Origin: Bacteroidales bacterium
GTDB taxonomy: Bacteria > Bacteroidota > Bacteroidia > Bacteroidales > UBA932
Assembly: GCA_017538685.1 (NCBI GenBank)
Contig: JAFYIK010000248.1
Location: forward strand, 1-7,432
DNA: 7,432 bases
Direction: 5' to 3'
In this document: positions 5,562 through 7,432 of the stretch, piece by piece
How positions within the stretch are numbered: position 1 is the first letter of the stretch
Layout of the letters: every line of letters begins with the position of its first letter
The notes under the pieces: generated by a model
The model's input: the letters and a program-made list of their open reading frames with translations, nothing else
The model's database searches: none
Told to the model about the DNA's origin: nothing
Program-made: the position numbers and the translations under genes

Positions 5562-6806
5562 ATGCTGTTCTACCTTTTTGAACTTCTTAAAAAGTACGAT
5601 ATCCCCGGACAGGGACTGATGACCTACTTCTCGTTCAGGGCCATCCTCGCCAACGTCATCGCCATCATCGTGGCGTACTTCTTCGGAAAGCGTGTGATCA
5701 AATGGCTCCAGAAGAAGCAGATCGGCGAGACCATCCGCAACCTCGGCCTCGAGGGCCAGATGAGCAAGGCAGGCACCCCCACTATGGGCGGCGTCATCAT
5801 CATCGTGGCGCTTCTGGTCGCGGTGCTGCTCGTCTGCGACCTGTCAAACGTGTATGTGCAGCTTCTCATTCTCACCACCATCTGGTGCGGCGGACTCGGC
5901 TTCGCCGACGACTATATCAAGGTGTTCAAACACAACAAAGAGGGCCTGAGCGAAGGCAAAAAGCTCATCGGCCAGTTCCTGCTCGGCATTATGATCGCCG
6001 GCACGGTGTGTTTCAGCCCGAACATTGTAGTCCGCCAGGAAGTCGAGCAGACCGAGCAGATCTCCGAAGCCGGCGAGCCCACGGGCGAGGTGGACCACGG
6101 CCGCTATATGTCCGAAGACGTGATCAAGAGCACGAAGACCACCATCCCGTTCGTGAAATCGCACGAGTTCGACTACAAATACCTCATCCCATTCAAGGGC
6201 GCGTTCGGATGGTACTGCAGGTGGGCGCTTTACGCGCTGGTTATCATATTCATCGTGCTCGCCTGCTCCAACGGAGCCAACCTCACCGACGGAATGGACG
6301 GTCTTTCGGCCGGCACCTCCGCGATAGTCGGCGTGGTGATAGGTATCCTGGCGTGGCTCGGCGGCAACGTGATCGACGCAGGCTACCTCAACATTATGTA
6401 CATCCCGGGCTCCGGCGAGACTGCCGTGTTTATGGCGGCGTTCGTCGGCGCGCTCGTGGGCTTCCTCTGGTTCAACACCTTCCCCGCCCAGGTGTTTATG
6501 GGCGACACGGGAAGCCTGATGATAGGAGGAGTGATCGGAGTGAGCGCCGTGCTCATCCGCAAAGAGTTGCTTCTGCCCATCCTCTGCGGCATATTCCTGA
6601 TGGAAAGCCTGTCCGTGATCCTTCAGAGGGGGCATTTCAGATACACTAAACGCAAATACGGCGAGGGCCGTAGGCTGTTCCTGATGGCTCCGCTCCACCA
6701 CCATTACCAGAAACAGGGCATCCCCGAACCGCGCATCGTGGTGCGCTTCTGGCTCGTCGGAATAGTGCTGGCAGTCGGCACCCTGGCATTGCTAAAGATC
6801 AGGTAG
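5562..6806 (+). CDS. mraY: Phospho-MurNAc-pentapeptide transferase MraY
   Basis: 414 residues, an integral membrane enzyme that transfers phospho-MurNAc-pentapeptide from UDP to undecaprenyl phosphate on the inner face of the membrane, forming lipid I. About ten hydrophobic segments are visible. Conserved motifs: GTPTMGG (71-77), the Mg-binding and catalytic region ADDYIK (115-120), NGANLTDGMDGL (237-248), MGDTGS (313-318) and APLHHHY (376-382). Compared with the roughly 360 residues of the enterobacterial enzyme it has an extra hydrophilic stretch at about 157-215 between two membrane segments, rich in Glu and charged residues. Such a longer form is usual in Bacteroidota as far as I recall. 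The ATG at 5562 comes 3 nt after the murE stop with no Shine-Dalgarno. It ends 4 nt before murD. All catalytic residues I would expect are in place. Confidence 0.97.
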   Translation: MLFYLFELLKKYDIPGQGLMTYFSFRAILANVIAIIVAYFFGKRVIKWLQKKQIGETIRNLGLEGQMSKAGTPTMGGVIIIVALLVAVLLVCDLSNVYVQLLILTTIWCGGLGFADDYIKVFKHNKEGLSEGKKLIGQFLLGIMIAGTVCFSPNIVVRQEVEQTEQISEAGEPTGEVDHGRYMSEDVIKSTKTTIPFVKSHEFDYKYLIPFKGAFGWYCRWALYALVIIFIVLACSNGANLTDGMDGLSAGTSAIVGVVIGILAWLGGNVIDAGYLNIMYIPGSGETAVFMAAFVGALVGFLWFNTFPAQVFMGDTGSLMIGGVIGVSAVLIRKELLLPILCGIFLMESLSVILQRGHFRYTKRKYGEGRRLFLMAPLHHHYQKQGIPEPRIVVRFWLVGIVLAVGTLALLKIR

Positions 6807-6810
6807 GATT

Positions 6811-7432
6811 ATGGGAAGAATAGTAGTACTCGGAGGAGCTGAGAGCGGCGTGGGAGCCGCCATCCTCGCAAAGGTCAAAGGCTTCGATGTGTTTCTTTCC
6901 GACAACGGAAAGCTGAAGGACGACTATAAAGCGCTGCTGGACAACTGGCAGATCGCCTATGAAGAAGGCGGCCACACCCCCGAAAAGGTGCTGGACGCGG
7001 ACGAGGTAGTGAAGAGCCCCGGCATCCCGGAGACGGCGCCTATGGTGCGCGCCCTGCGCGACAAGGGCATCCACGTCATCTCCGAGATCGAATTCGCTGC
7101 GCGCTACGACACCGCGAAGAAAATCTGCATCACCGGCTCGAACGGCAAGACCACCACTACCAGCATCATCTACTACCTGCTGAAGGAGGCCGGCCTCAAC
7201 GTCGGACTCGGCGGCAACATCGGCAAGAGCTACGCCCTGCAGGTGGCCACGGAGCAGCACGACTACTACGTGCTCGAGATCAGCAGCTTCCAGCTCGACG
7301 GCTGCTACGATTTCCGCCCGGACATCGCCATCATCACCAACATCACGCCCGATCATCTGGACCGCTACGACTACAATATGGAGAACTACGTCCGCTCGAA
7401 GTTCCGCATCACGCGCAACCTCCGTCCGGAAG
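6811..7432 (+). CDS. murD: UDP-MurNAc-L-alanine:D-glutamate ligase MurD (5' part only)
   Basis: The first 207 codons are present; the gene runs off the window end, where roughly the second half including the C-terminal domain is missing (MurD is usually about 440-450 residues). This cytoplasmic ligase uses ATP to add D-Glu to UDP-MurNAc-L-Ala, the step before MurE. Visible: the N-terminal nucleotide-fold domain with VVLGGAESG (5-13) and SPGIP (69-73), the P-loop ITGSNGKTTT (107-116), GGNIG (134-138), EISSFQL (156-162), NITPDHLDRY (177-186) and Lys197 in YVRSK, the likely carbamylated lysine. EISSFQL is typical of MurD and separates it from the other Mur ligases. The ATG at 6811 lies 4 nt after mraY and gives the normal N terminus. 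No frameshift is seen up to the edge. Confidence 0.95.
   Translation, partial: MGRIVVLGGAESGVGAAILAKVKGFDVFLSDNGKLKDDYKALLDNWQIAYEEGGHTPEKVLDADEVVKSPGIPETAPMVRALRDKGIHVISEIEFAARYDTAKKICITGSNGKTTTTSIIYYLLKEAGLNVGLGGNIGKSYALQVATEQHDYYVLEISSFQLDGCYDFRPDIAIITNITPDHLDRYDYNMENYVRSKFRITRNLRPE

Noticed and set aside
1..7432. Mobile element, phage or defence system within the window
   Set aside because: From 488 onwards every base is accounted for by conserved dcw genes in standard order; I found no transposase, integrase, terminal inverted repeats or target duplications.

Overview
This window is the 5' part of a division and cell wall (dcw) gene cluster, most likely from a member of the Bacteroidales. 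The gene order is mraZ, rsmH (mraW), a small FtsL-like gene, ftsI (class B penicillin-binding protein), murE, mraY, and a murD cut off by the window end. All genes lie on the + strand and are packed tightly (gaps of 12, 4 and 3-4 nt, overlaps of 1 and 32 nt), so they almost certainly form one operon. Three things point to Bacteroidota: a TAnnTTTG-type promoter element before mraZ, an FtsL-like protein of the type found in that phylum, and a long MraY (414 residues) with an extra hydrophilic loop. Most starts lack a Shine-Dalgarno sequence, which also fits. The coding DNA is moderately GC-rich and uniform, with no sign of recent transfer. Genus cannot be told from the sequence.

Layout: positions 1-454 hold no convincing gene. 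They contain a small hairpin region (84-112) and a degenerate tandem repeat of exactly 51 bp, about four copies at 185-388. An A-rich stretch with spaced TG/TGG elements (414-451) follows and could be the MraZ operator. A -7 element lies at 455-462, and mraZ starts at 488. From there to the end the window is continuous coding sequence.

How the genes work together: MraZ is the DNA-binding regulator of the cluster and RsmH methylates 16S rRNA. The FtsL-like protein and FtsI belong to the septal peptidoglycan synthesis machinery. MurD and MurE add D-Glu and the third residue (by motif, probably meso-diaminopimelate) to the UDP-MurNAc precursor, and MraY moves the finished UDP-MurNAc-pentapeptide onto undecaprenyl phosphate to make lipid I. 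The genes themselves are conserved housekeeping functions. I see no evidence of an undescribed multi-gene system. The less ordinary points are the repeat array beside the operon promoter, the candidate MraZ box, an FtsI that ends without a PASTA domain, and two substitutions in MurE signature motifs.
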